The notes under the pieces were generated by a model that made no database searches, had not been told where the DNA came from, and saw only the letters and a list, made by a program, of their open reading frames with translations. Shown in pieces: positions 44,867 to 56,609 of a stretch of DNA of 64,000 nt. The stretch comes from Dolomedes plantarius (lineage: Eukaryota > Arthropoda > Arachnida > Araneae > Dolomedidae). The position numbers were made by a program, and so were the translations under genes. Positions within the stretch are counted from its first letter, which is position 1; each line of letters opens with the position of its first letter. The stretch is taken from assembly GCA_907164885.2 (NCBI GenBank), contig OU015492.1:198471460-198535459 (forward strand), read 5' to 3'.

Positions 44867-45553
44867 TTAAGGCAACAAGGGACCTTCAATATCGTTCTTC
44901 TTTAATTTTCAATATTTTACTCTATATACATCATGAGTATAATTAGTATTATTTTCTACTGCACTGAATTTACTTAGAATCTACAAATAAGTATTTTGTG
45001 GAGGAATAAGACTTATTTATCACAAATATTCTTCAAAAATGTTAGAATTTTTTAAAAAGCTTGATGCGAATTCATTTTCTTCTGATATCTTCCAAATTTT
45101 TCAGAATTATTAATTGAAGTGTTAGTCACAAAACTGTGCATAATATTTTTGAAATCCTAAATATTTTTCAAATTTATAGACCATAAAATAAAGTAAAAAC
45201 ATAAAAACACATAAAAAATAACAGGCAGAATAAAAAAAAATTATTTAAGACTTTAGATTTATACAAAAAAAAATAAATAAATGCACATTTATATTTATAT
45301 ACATATGGTAAACGTATAATAAAAAATGTAAGGATTTTAATTAATATAGAATGCGCATAGGGCATTTTGAAAAACGTTAGCATTTTTGAAATTTTTTTGA
45401 AAAATAGGCATAATTCTACCAAAAATTCCTTATTTTGAATTTTAAGGGTTTTCAATGTAGTAAAAAAGAAAATTGGTTATTCCCATTTTGTATATCGAGT
45501 TAAAAAATTGCAAATTGAAAAAATTTGAATTTGAAGGTCCCTTGTTCCCTTAA
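44867..45553. mobile_element. TTAA-target MITE, intact copy
   Basis: TTAA at 44,867-44,870 and 45,550-45,553. The inner ends GGCAACAAGGGACCTTCAA and (reverse complement) GGGAACAAGGGACCTTCAA are TIRs. The interior is AT-rich without ORFs. The same family occurs at 48.0-49.5 kb (with an insertion) and as a fragment at 12.7 kb. It is piggyBac- or Kolobok-like by target. Confidence 0.8.
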
Positions 45554-46147
45554 CCCTAGAAAGGCGGCTGCCGTCATTTTGACGGTTTCGGACATACTAT
45601 TGGGCGCTATGTCTGTATTTATTTCCCCAGGCTTCTGAAATTTTATGACTTTTTTTCCAATTTTACGCTAAATATGCACACACATTAAAAAATTATATTA
45701 GATAGTAAAGAGGGGGAGAAATCGTGCTGCATACCTACTAAGACTGAAATACGGCAATTTGACGGCAATATAGAAAACAGGCAAAAATCTTTAAAATAAT
45801 ACCGGAAAAAATATTGGTTACTTTTCGTCTCTTTCCCCTTTTGCAAATAACAGAAATATTGGCTCTTCAGAAATATTGGTGTTGAAAAATAAGAAACTGC
45901 GCAAACCATGCATATATTTCTACGGATAAACCATGTCAGGTTGTCAGCTCGGCATACCTGTATAAAAATAATCTAAATATATACTAATTTATTATATATT
46001 GGTATGAAATAGTACAAAATTTAAAGTATTTAACCATTTTTTCTAAAAAAAATACATTAAATATTTTATATTCTTGATTTTATTCCCAACCGTCAAAATG
46101 ACGACGTTCTGTCTTTTTAGTAAGAAAAAATTCCCTTCTTTCTAGTG
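45554..46147. mobile_element. piggyBac-type MITE sharing its neighbour's TTAA
   Basis: TTAA at 45,550-45,553 and 46,148-46,151. The ends CCCTAGAAAGGCGGCTGCCG and (reverse complement) CACTAGAAAGAAGGGAATTT start with the CCCTAGAAAG typical of piggyBac. An inner inverted motif GTCATTTTGACGG (45,574) / CCGTCAAAATGAC (46,091) adds support. No transposase is seen inside. Confidence 0.8.
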
Positions 46148-46161
46148 TTAATTTCTATCAG

Positions 46162-46530
46162 TTGATCACAGCAAGGGCTGTTTGTGAAAGAAAAACTGTT
46201 TTATTTTTATGTTTAAATTTGTTTGTGAGAGTAAAGACAAAATTGCTTGTTATCCCACTATCTTTCGTTTCCCATAATATTCTAGGATTTGAAATTCATT
46301 ATTACTTTGGATGGATCTTTAAAATTCGTTCGCTTTTAAAAGGCAGAAAACACAGCTTTCAAGAAATTACTTCAGTCATGCCCTCTATTATCGAAACACT
46401 TTTAGATTTTAATTTACTACGTGATGGGACTCACAGGATTTAATAAATTATGGACTGAATATGACAAAAATAGTATTGTGATGGTAACTGAACCACATAA
46501 TAACACGGTGAGCCTGTTTTATTTTTCTAC
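46162..46530 (+). pseudogene. Possible piggyBac-like coding fragment
   Basis: One frame reads HNILGFEIHYYFGWIFKIRS and SVMPSIIETLLDFNLLRDGT to 46,443; an overlapping frame continues KLWTEYDKNSIVMVTEPHNN. The pattern 'G(Y/F)...F.IY.GK', '..SLIETLLD.G' and 'W.DK..V.MV.T.HN' loosely recalls the piggyBac transposase core and it lies beside a piggyBac-type MITE. The likeness is weak and unconfirmed. Confidence 0.25.
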
Positions 46531-48031
46531 CCTATTTTTCATCTGTCTCTTTAGAACGACTATACATATATTAACCTTCCAACGCTACCAAGTGGTTACT
46601 TTTAGATTTTCAATTCACGAAATGAGATGATTCTGAGATACACTCTATAAAAATCCCAAATAATTATAAACTGGTAGCAGTGGTAAACTAAATGTAATTA
46701 AGGTGGAAATTTGTGGTAATTAAGGTGAAATTTTTCCATATAAAAGCAAAGAGAGGATTAATAGAACATATTTAAAATTAAAACTATAAAGGAGAATAAA
46801 TTTCTTTTTCTTTACGAGTTCTTTGCATTAAACACATAAATAGTGGAACCCATACATAGTGATCACCCTGAAACTTCAGAAATGTGGGTAAATTTTGGTA
46901 GATTCCGACTGCAAGAGGGTCTCTTTCAAACTTTCAGAAACCTTGAAGATTATGTATATGTATGTATAATATCCTGAAATTTTATAAATTGTGACCAATG
47001 CAAATTATCGATTGGGAAAACTATTGCGTCATAAATGCATTGCTGATGTTTTAGTTTACGAGAGTGTTTTGAGAAAATGTCGAATCTGATCAAAAGACGA
47101 TCTTTATCATATATTGCATGTTAGAGGGGGAGAACAAAAAACACAATAAAATAAGGATAAAATTATATTCATTGCTGTCGTTTTCTTCTCCTGCAGACAA
47201 TTATTGTTCTCTAAAAGTGACTCAATTATGTATTGCTTAAATGTAAAATAATAAATCTGTACATCTGTTCAGGAAATTGTGATCTATGCAATGCGTCATT
47301 TGGGGTAACTATTGAATCATAAATGTATTGCTATTGTTTTAGTTGATGCGAATTTTTTTAAAATGACGAATCAGTACAAAAAAGAATGTTTATCATAATG
47401 TTGCATGTTACTCCATATGCACTGTCTAAGAAAACTAGAGAGAAAGGGGGAGACAATAAAGAACAGAACACAGGGTAAAATAAGGTTAGCTGGTGAGTCT
47501 GTCTTCTATTCCACCAGGCAGTTAGCTTTTGCTCTCTAAAAATACATGAAATTTTTATTGCTGAAAAATAAATGTTCAAATCTGCAATTCTGTTAAGTAA
47601 ATAAGAAACGCACAAATAATAATTAAGGAATCCACAATACGGAAATTTAATTTTTATTTTATAGCTGTATTTTTTTTATTTACATGTTCCGTTATAGCAT
47701 TTCATTATTCCAGTATAAAGGTTGTTTAAATAAATCGTATCAAATTACTAATATGCCCCTACAAATTACGTTATCCATAGTGTATGACAGCCAAATTAAG
47801 ATTGGAAAGGTTTTTTCCGAAAGTTCTATCTAATTTATAGGCAGGAATAAAAATATTGAACTAACGTCCTTCGAATATTAATTTGGAGAACGATAAACTA
47901 TAGGGATTTTACACAGTAAGATAGATTTCTTCTTTTGTGTAGTTGAAGCCCTTTAAGATTCAGGGGATGAAAGTGAAATAGAAAACCTGGAACTGGAAAT
48001 TTCTATAGACATGGAAAAATTTGAAGTAGGT
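46531..48031. other. AT-rich, diverged tandem duplication
   Basis: Two diverged copies of about 300 bp lie at roughly 46,970-47,270 and 47,271-47,600, sharing the phrases ATAAATG.ATTGCT.(A/T)TGTTTTAGTT, TTTATCATA...TTGCATGTTA and AATAAATGT/CTGT...TCTGTT. No gene is supported. Confidence 0.5.
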
Positions 48032-49459
48032 TTAAGGGGACAAGGGACCTTCAAACTTGAATTTTTAAATTTAAAATTTTTTAACTCTATATACAAAATG
48101 AGAAAAAATAATTTTCTTTTTTTCTACATTAAAATCCCTTAGAATTCAAAATAAGGAATTTTTTTGCAGAATAATGAAGGTTTTTCAAATTTTTTCAAAA
48201 ATGCTAACGTTTTTCAAAATGCTCTATGCGCATTCTGTATTAATTAAAGTCTTTAAATTTTTTATTATCAGTTTACTATATGTATATAAATATAAATGTG
48301 CATTTAATATTTTTTTGTAGGAATCTAGTCTTCAATAATTTTTTCTATACTGCCCGATATTTTTTTACTTTTTATTTTACTAGAGGCTTCGCCCCTAGGC
48401 TCGCTACGCTCGCTCCTCTGGTGAATCAAGTGAATGAATGACTCAATAGTTGTTTACAGCGATTGAGTCATTCATTTGTTTACAGTTGAATCTCCCCCCC
48501 CCTCCTGGCGTAATGGATGAAGCCCGCCTATGGGTGAAAAATTGGATCTTCTTTCATATCCTTCTGCAAAGGAAGCGAATGAGAAGATTTTTTTTTAAGT
48601 ATTTCTTTAAAATTCAATTAAAAATTGAAATTTTAAGATAGACACTTGAAATGAAGTTTATATGAATGAGAAAGCTTTCATCTTCCAGATGATATAAATA
48701 TTTTCTTTGTAACATAATAAGTCTGAGAGCATCGAATTTATATATCTCGAAACGCATAAATTTTTCCAAAAAGTGGGTTTTCAATTTTAATAAAAATATC
48801 AGTCTGTTTTAAATTATTTTTAAACAAATGAGGTCTTGTTTGAAGGAGAAATGTCTGTAGTCTTAGATTGTAAAAAAAAAAATTCTACGATCCTTTTTTG
48901 GCGAGTTATCGTAATCTGAACATGAAAAAGTCAATATTTTCCCACAAAACATAAAATAAAAAAAAAATTAAAGTCCGACGCATATGAGACATGTCTTACT
49001 TTCTTCCCCACATTGTTCTGCATCGATTGGTATCGGTCTCGACCCCATATCCCCAGCGGTTTCGGAGGAGATAGCGTGACAAGCTTTTGACAGCGGCGGC
49101 GGCGGCGGCAGCGCCAGTTACTTTTTTTTAGAATAGAGAGATTTAATGGTATGTAAATTTGAAAAATATGTATGATTTCAAAGAATTATGCACAGTTTTG
49201 TAACAAACACTTCAGTTAACAATTCTGAGAAATTTGGAAGATATCAGAAGAAAATGAATAAGCATGGAGCCTTTAAAAAATTCTAGTAATTTTGAAGAAT
49301 TTTTTGATAAACTGGTCTAATTCCTCCCCAAAATACTTATTTGTGAATTCTAAGTCTCTTCATTGTAGTAGAAAAAATATTAGTTATGCTCATGTGGTAT
49401 ATAGTGTAAAATATTGAAAATTAAAGAAGAACGAGATTTAAGGTCCCTTGTTCCCTTAA
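48032..49459. mobile_element. TTAA-target MITE split by a Helitron
   Basis: TTAA at 48,032-48,035 and 49,456-49,459 with ends GGGGACAAGGGACCTTCAAA and (reverse complement) GGGAACAAGGGACCTTAAAT. The outer arms match the 44.9-kb copy, in part inverted. The extra length is the Helitron at 48,380-49,141. Confidence 0.8.
48380..49141 (-). mobile_element. Helitron of a third family, nested
   Basis: On the minus strand it starts TCTCTCTATTCTAAAAAAAA (49,141) after A, carries a (GCC)n run near 49,105, and ends GGGGCGAAGCCTCTAG (48,380) before T. The GC-rich GAGCGTAGCGAGCCTAGGGG just before the end is typical of a Helitron 3' hairpin region. The length is 762 bp with no Rep/helicase. Confidence 0.75.
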
Positions 49460-50587
49460 TGCCAGGAGGATTACCACTTCTTGTAATTTTGAGACAAGCA
49501 ACAGGACCTACGGGGAAGGACAAATGGGTCTTAAGGGCAATTCACAGAGTTTCTTGCGATCATGCGTCTAAACGATTATTTCAAGTCAATGAAGTATCGT
49601 GAATGATAACATTACAATCGTATTTCCATTCAAATTAGACCACAAAAATATGACACATATAAAATTTACCCAGAAACAAAGACATGTAGCGTTTTAGAGA
49701 AGCAAATAGGCTTTAACAATAGAACAAAGTGCATTCAAAAAAACTTCCATGACTATAGGGAGAAACCTAAAATATTTTATACTTACGGTTTAATTTGAAT
49801 TTCATCTATCTTAAAAACCAGTTTTTATATCTTTAAGCAAGTCAATTGATCCCATTCGATAAAAAGAGACATTGATTATCTTCAGCAGTTCGTGTTAAAT
49901 TCAGGGAGATTTCTTCGCTGAAAATATCCAAAAAAACTCGGTTAACGGGAAATCACTAAAACCGTAAATCAATTACGCCATAAATTCTGAGTTAGAAGCT
50001 GCTACGAAGCAGAGATGATTTTTTCTGAAATCCTTTTAGGCAAGTTAAATGCACTTTCTCTTTGTAATTGTTCAGTATGTTCCTCCACCTAATCAAAATA
50101 TCATTAATATATGAAAACCTATGGCAATATAAAAGTGTGATAAAAGTTGCATTTTTTTTACTTAATTACTTCTCAAGGTGACATTAAAACTTTTAAATTG
50201 AAATTTTTTAATCATTTTTACGAACATTCTGTTCAATTTCTTCAATCAAACAATCTGCATTACTTTCTTCAATAGAATATTTTGATCATGATCTACAGTA
50301 TTAATATGTTTCGATGATTCATTAAGGAAATTATATTTTTTTTTGGAAATTTATTAAGCGTTCTAACCTTTTTCCAATACCAGAATGAAACAGTATAGCT
50401 TTTCCAAAACTCGCCCCACAGATTTATTAGTCGATCTGTCAAGTAATACTATGAAGATTAAAACAAAAAACAATTTTATTGATTTCTTGGTATGGATGTA
50501 TAGAGAAATAAGTAATATATAAACTTTTCAACCTTGCTTTGTACTTTCTATTTGACATTAACTGTCTTAGTCTGACCAAATAACATT
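49460..50587. other. No gene supported
   Basis: A short open piece near 49,480-49,602 (TGKDKWVLRAIHRVS) has no recognisable partner. The rest is AT-rich. Confidence 0.45.
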
Positions 50588-50621
50588 ATATATGTATATA
50601 TATATACGCACACACACACAG

Positions 50622-50708
<87 letters not shown>
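50588..50708. repeat. (TA)n with (CA)n patch
   Basis: About 120 bp of alternating TA, broken by ACACACACAC at about 50,608-50,620, ending at the GC island. Confidence 0.95.
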
Positions 50709-50710
<2 letters not shown>

Positions 50711-51085
50711 CAACAAACACAGAGGCATCGGGCCGGGGTCGGAAGGTTCCGGCTAGCCGATTTCTCCATTGCCGGGCCGGCGCATTAGGTCAGTATCGTT
50801 TCCGTCACGGTCGTGTCCTCTCGCCCGCGACTACCCCGTCGAGTTCTGGGCCGCTTCCGGTAGGAATAGAGCCATCGTTCATCCGACTACGAACCGTCAG
50901 ACAGCCGCGACGAAGCCATCAATGTGGATAGAAAGCCGTCGCGTAACCGGAGGTTGACGGGCCGTTTACGGGATCAATAATTGGTGCCGACAGGCCGTCA
51001 AGTACCCATCTCGCAGCCAGCAAAGCGCCGTGAATCAGGGCAACTCGCCAGTAGTGAGCCGGAATCGGAATACCGGCAGATTTTC
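50709..51085. mobile_element. GC-rich island, unassigned repeat
   Basis: It starts CCCAACAAACACAGAGGCAT directly after (TA)n and is rich in CCGG and CCGTC motifs, in sharp contrast to the flanks. Frames are open by composition only. The boundary CCCAACAAACACA recurs, inverted, at 61,096-61,108 beside another (TA)n. A mobile element of unknown class is likely. Confidence 0.5.
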
Positions 51086-52933
51086 AAAGTTTTTCGTAGA
51101 ACCCTTTCTTTCACATGCTTTTTATTTTTATTAATGAGATTGTTTTTAACCTTTATATATAATATGATCTGATATATAATATGATCTGATCTACCCTTTC
51201 ACTTTATTTTTTTTCTGGCTCTCCATGTATAACTAGTATTGATATTTTTAACTGTTCCCCTTTTCTCGTGTATTTTCAGGTAATAGTAAATATTAATCTC
51301 TGCTATTACCTAAAATTTTTATTCAGAATAATTCCTGAAAATCAGGAATTACCCGATTATATAATCTTAATTTATATAATTTATTTGAAAATTATTAAAA
51401 ATTAAAATTGAATGTAGTTCAATGTTTTATGAATTTTATTCAGTCTTTTTTTTAGTAGTTGACAAGTGAAAAAAATGTTTCATTGTTTTGCATATCAAAG
51501 AGTGATTCGTTGTTAAATCTTAGCTGTTCATGAAATATCTTTTTTGAGACATCTTCAAATAGGTCTTGAAAAGTTTATTCTTTGGAAATAAAAAATAATA
51601 ATATTCTGTCATCCTACAGTCTTATCATATTGTTGAATATGATAAGACTGAAAATTAAACATACCTTTCGGTCATTGTCCAATGATGGTATATTTAAAAA
51701 AATGTTGAAAATAAAAAAAATCCCACACAGTCGAGCAGCGGAGAGATAGCAGATGTGGTGTTTCTAATCCCTGGTGTAGGAACTCCCTGGTGTAGGAAAA
51801 ATTATAACTCCCTGGTGTAGGAAAGCATACACCGAGTCCAAGAGATCCCGCCGTAAAAGAGAATCACAGACAAAATCCTCCTCAACCGACAGCTGTCTCA
51901 AAGAGACGCCCATACATTCTGTGAGTAGAAGTGGGGAAAGAGCAATGACAAACAGAAAAAGATTTCTCCCCCTCCACGAATTTCATTCTACGGAGGTGTT
52001 CGCTTCTAAGTCCCGCCATGGCCGCAAATGTCCAACCTCGAAGTAGAGAAATAATACAGCAACTGTGTCGAAGTATAATTGGTGTAAATAGCGTGCGCTA
52101 AAGTTTCGCCAAAGTTTCGCCAAAGACTTAGATGACGGAAAATCGCCAATCTGTGTACGTCATGATCGCACGCTCGCCAAACGTATTTTGTCAATAGATC
52201 GCTGAACTTATATTTATATGTGTCGTAATTTACACGGACATCGAAAAATTTAAAACAGTATTTTGGGGGGCTGGGACTGAAAAAAACTCTTCTGGAATAA
52301 AAGTCTTTTTGAGTCCATAGACACTTTTCTTTTATAAATTTTTATTTTTATTTTCTGGAAATATTTTTTTTTTAGCTTTCTTGTGATCAAAATGTTTATG
52401 CTTTAAAACAAATACTTAGATTCTGATTTTTCAGCTTCCATCAAAGAATTTTCAGCTACGGCTTAAAATACATGAAAAGTTAAATCAATTTTTTAGACTA
52501 AATTAGCCATGTTTCAGAATTTCAATAATGTGAAATACTACTTTTCATGCGGGAAAAAAATCCTTTTATGTAGACGATCAGCTTAAAGCGTTAAAAATAC
52601 ATATTAGATAAAGATTAGGTTAGTAAAAAATTATAAAGATTTTTTTTTTCCCTGAGGCTTTGAAATTTCTTGTAACTTCTCGTTGAAAGCTTTTAATAGA
52701 TGGCTCTCTGAACCCCTTGAAACGATTTAATGGATGCCACTGGCCTAATAATTTTTAAGAAAGTTAGAATTAAATTTTCTCATTCTGGAATGTATACATG
52801 TGTAGGGGGGACTACAGAATGCCTGAAATAAATAGGAAGAGAGGAAATATTTACGTGAAAATGAAATTAATGACTACCGAAGATGTAAACATCTATCTAT
52901 CAAAATTTTCTAAATTATCTGCCAGTGTAAATA
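51086..52933. other. No gene seen; small repeats
   Basis: A perfect 15-bp hairpin lies at 51,617-51,650. TCCCTGGTGTAGG occurs three times at 51,768, 51,784 and 51,809. AAGTTTCGCCA is doubled near 52,103. The rest is unassigned. Confidence 0.5.
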
Positions 52934-54234
52934 CAGAGGCTGTTCGCACAATTTTTAGACGATTTTGGTAAGCGGTAATAAAAAATCGTTTGCTGCAAAA
53001 GAAATAATTGCAATTGAACTATGTTTTTGAAAGTCAAAATTATCGTCTGCGGCTTGAAAGTTTTGTTTTTATTCAAAATGGCGTTTTTAACAAAGCAGTG
53101 GTTCGAAGGCTACATTTATGCTCTTTCCGAAGAGAAATATGTATACTCCGTTATCCAAAAACGATGTGAGAGTCATGGTTTTGTGATATCTAAAGCGTCG
53201 ATAGGTAATATCGTCAACAAGAAAGGAAAAAATCGTCAAATTGGAGCCTCAAGTGGGACAAAAATTCCAAACAAGTATCCAAGGAAAAAACGGACATCTT
53301 CGACTATTGCAAAGGTACGTTGTTTAATGTTAAAAGAAAATCCCCCTAGTCAAAGGACAGTTGCAAAATCATTAAAATGCTCGGTGTCCACTGTAAACAA
53401 AATGATAAACGTTGATTTAAATCTTAAGAAAGCGAAAAAACGCTATGTGCATCGTCTTCTTCCAAATCATATCGCTGAACGCAGGACACGCTGCAGAATT
53501 CTATATGAGAAACTCTTATCCAAATAAAAATGGAAAACAATTGTCACAATAGATGAATCATGGGTGTATTTAAATGACTGCAACAAAAAAAAAGCCATTT
53601 ATTATCATAAAAGGGGAGAAAAAAATTTAAGTACATGGTTCAAAGAATCGAATTAAAGTTTTTCTAAGGGATTCATGATTGTTGCTGGTTTTTCTTATAA
53701 TGGCAAGTTAAAAATAAAGAGAGTGGAAAAAAATGTCAAGATTGACTCCAAATACTATCAGGAACATATTTTATTGCCAATTTTTCTGAATGAAATACCA
53801 TCGCTTTACCCACAGTGCCATCAATCTGTGAGACTCCATCAGGACAAAGCTAGCAGTCACACATCAAAATCCACTGTAAATTTCCTAAAAGAAATGGAAC
53901 AAAAAACTGGTATCAAGGCCATACCCTTCACTGATATCCTTACTAAATCTACCGATGTAACACCTATGGATTTTTGTGCTTTCGGACTTTTAAAATTTGC
54001 ATTATCCAAACGTCGTCCCAAAACCCTTACAGGACTCTGGAAAGCTGTTCAGGAGGAATGGGATAGAATACCTCTTCTGACACTTCAAAAGGCATTATTA
54101 TCCTGGAAATTGTGGTGTCGAAAGATAGTTCAGAATAAGGGATGTCAAATAAAACATTTAAAACACAAGAATTTTATGTAATTTAGTTTTGTGAATACAA
54201 TATACATCGTCTAAAAATGTGTGAACAGCCTCTG
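52934..54234 (+). mobile_element. DD41D (rosa-type) mariner element
   Basis: The ends CAGAGGCTGTTCGCACAATT and (reverse complement) CAGAGGCTGTTCACACATTT match for about 30 bp (both reach TTTTTAGACGAT), with TA on each side. The 1,301-bp length and a transposase filling it are typical. Only two premature stops break the gene. Confidence 0.9.
53078..54181 (+). pseudogene. DD41D mariner transposase, two stops
   Basis: I chose ATG 53,078 (MAFLTKQWFEGYIYALSEEK) because the upstream residues look untranslated. The N-terminal HTH includes SVIQKRCESHGFVISKASIG and SQRTVAKSLKCSVSTVNKMI. Catalytic Asp residues are in TIVTIDESWVYL (near 53,553), VRLHQDKASSHTSKS (near 53,845) and TDVTPMDFCAFGLLK (near 53,970). 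41 residues lie between the second and third, the DD41D signature. TAA stops fall at 53,525-53,527 and near 53,654, both in frame, with no frameshift. Full length is about 367 codons. Confidence 0.9.
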
Positions 54235-54414
54235 TAGCATCATTATTCTTAATATATATTAAGCACATTTGCGACGTTTCAAGAAAAAAAATCATTAAAA
54301 AAACAAATTACGTTCTTTACATGTTTATTTTTTATCAGTGATTTCGCATTTTTTCTTTTTTAAGTCAAGATGTTGGTATCAAAATGTTGTATTGATATTA
54401 GGAGTTTAGATGTA
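54235..54414. other. Short spacer between two mariner elements
   Basis: AT-rich, no feature. Confidence 0.5.
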
Positions 54415-54599
54415 CAGAAGGTCGTTCGCACTTTATGGAAACGATTTTGAAATTTAATTTTTATGTATAAATGTCGTATTTTTTTTCGGCGATTTGCTTC
54501 TATCTGATAGCCATGGTTCTTTACAATAGTTCTAGCTCGAATTTTCCATGAAAGTTAACTTTTTCTTAGTATTGTCATGTCAATTTCACACCATTCCTC

Positions 54600-55580
54600 T
54601 TGGACCATTTTCCAAAGTCCGTTCAGTGTTCTTGGATGCCGTTTTGTAAGTCTCGTTTTAATAAACCGAAAGCGCAAAAGTCCATTGGAGAAGCGTCAGG
54701 TTATTTTACAGGTATTTCATTAAATGGGATACACTTTATTCCTGGTTCTGATTCTTTCTTTACTAAATAAGCGACAGTTGATTTAGTTGTAAGTCTCGTT
54801 TTAATAAACCGAAAGCGCAAAAGTCCATTGGAGAAGCGTCAGATTATTTTACAGGTATTTCATTAAATGGGATACATTTTATTCCTGGTTCTGATTCTTT
54901 CTTTACTAAATAAGCGACAGTTGATTTAGACGTGTGACTTGAGGTTTTGATCATATGAGGCGCAACTTTATCAATTTCCTTTCCATATAAGGCTGAAATT
55001 TCTTCTTCAAAAATTGGTTCTAAAATATTCTGCTGATAGTAGAGTGAATTAATTTTGGCTTTACGTGAGACTTTTTTGATTTTTAATTTGCCGTTGTAAC
55101 AAAATCGTGCAACTATCTAGAATCCCTTTCGGAACTTTTCTGTACACTGACAAAGTCATTTCGTACGGTCATTTCCGTCAGTTGAGCAAAATAAAATTGA
55201 TCTTTTTTTATTACTGTCACTTAAATATACCCATGCAACATCGAGTGTTACCACAAATTTCCATTTTTCAGCAGCTAAGTGTTTTACATATAATTTTCTA
55301 CAATTTGTTTTCCTTTCAGCAATATGCTTTGGTAAAAGCAGATGAACTTTAGTTTTAAACATATTTTTTAACTTCAAATCATTATGAATGATTTTACTTA
55401 CAGTGCCAGAATACATTCCTAGTTTCGATTCAATGGATCTTTAAGGCGGCGGATTTTTTTTAGGATCAGAGACTTCCCTTTCTCGATATTTACCTGCGTT
55501 CGAACAGTTTTAGGGTGAGGTTTCGAGGTCATGTTTTCATTTTTACTTTCACTTAGACTTTTTTCCCTTTCAAATTTAAT
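54600..55580 (-). pseudogene. DD41D-like transposase pseudogene
   Basis: The minus-strand piece KIIHNDLKLKNMFKTKVHLL, PKHIAERKTNCRKLYVKHLA and KWKFVVTLDVAWVYLSDSNK (about 55,190-55,390) aligns with the neighbouring DD41D transposase around its first catalytic Asp. Later blocks are broken by stops. A 143-bp tandem duplication (54,646-54,931) lies in the C-terminal part. Confidence 0.75.
54646..54931. repeat. 143-bp tandem duplication
   Basis: GTAAGTCTCGTTTTAATAAA at 54,646 and again at 54,789. The two units differ at few positions and lie inside the decayed transposase. Confidence 0.95.
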
Positions 55581-55861
55581 GTATTAGAAATACCTTTTTT
55601 TTTAAATGCCATAACCGCGATTTTTAGACCGCTTTATAATTTGTTAATACGAATATTTCACCTCGGAAAGCACAGTTACGTAACCTTCGAGCCATCTATC
55701 AATTTTATGGGCCATTTTCAAAATAAATCTTTTATTTTACATTCCAATCAAAACAAAACAGAAGTAGGCAATTATTCTGAAGTTGCCAAACTTTTATCTC
55801 AAAATGCAAACGACAGAAATAAAGTACACAATCGTTTCTATAAAGTGCGAACGACCTTCTG

Positions 55862-56430
55862 TATATTTGAGATAGTCATTTTATTTAACTGGCATCTGTT
55901 TTTCAACTGTAAAAAGGGAGAATGGGTTTTTTAAGTCTTAAATCTTGACAAAAAGTTTCATATTGTATTAAAGGAGTGAGGATGGGTAAGAAAAATACTT
56001 CTGATTAAATCCTTCACCGATTTAACTTGCTTGCGCTTGACGTAGAGAAAGACGTTTTTAGTGACTCATGTAATTGAACTCAGTGCCTCGATCATTTATT
56101 TTTTTTTTCAGCGTATCAGCGACTACGAAAGTATGTATTATAATTATTGTATGTTACCTAACTGCATATATTGATCTAATAAGTAAAGATAAATTTGAAG
56201 AGAATCACTATTCTTGGCTTGCACCAAAAACTATTAACTTTTGGAAATTTAAATAGTTACATTCATTAATTTTAAGGCCAAAAATCTTAAATAATATCTT
56301 ACAAGTCCAGTTCTTAAAGAAATTAATTAATTTTTTACTCAAAAATGGATGGCTCACTATTATGATATTACAGATTTTTTTTCTTTTTCTTAAAAAAATA
56401 TGATTTTGAAAAATTAGGAACCCATAAGAC
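55862..56430. other. No gene seen
   Basis: AT-rich, only short frames. Confidence 0.5.
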
Positions 56431-56545
56431 GGGCACCTAATTTTTCAACCTTTGCCTCTGACGGACTGCCGAGCGAGGGCAACGCCTCCTTCTCACTTGA
56501 GGCACTGCCCTCTAGAAAGCCCCTCAACGCAGCTGAATTCTGGGA
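56431..56545 (-). other. LTR-like or repeat fragment, inverted
   Basis: On the minus strand it contains CTAGAGGGCAGTGCCTCAAG and GGCGTTGCCCTCGCTCGG. CTAGAGGGCAGTGC recurs in direct sense at 58,020-58,033 in a similar context, so the two blocks are inverted relatives around the P-type fragment. Confidence 0.4.
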
Positions 56546-56609
56546 TGTTGTTTATCGTGAAAACAGCATATGCTTTTTAAACCTAAAGATTGATTTTTCA
56601 AATGTTTCT

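Larger units (their letters stand above)
54415..55861 (-). mobile_element. Second DD41D-type element, opposite orientation
   Basis: The ends CAGAAGGTCGTTCGCACTTT and (reverse complement) CAGAAGGTCGTTCGCACTTT are perfect at this length, with TA flanks. They resemble the TIRs of the neighbouring element (CAGA.G..GTTCGCAC). The transposase inside is on the minus strand and heavily decayed. Confidence 0.88.

Noticed and set aside
49414..49602. Open frame with TGKDKWVLRAIHRVS
   Set aside because: Slight piggyBac-like flavour, but it starts inside a MITE and has no other conserved block; not supportable.
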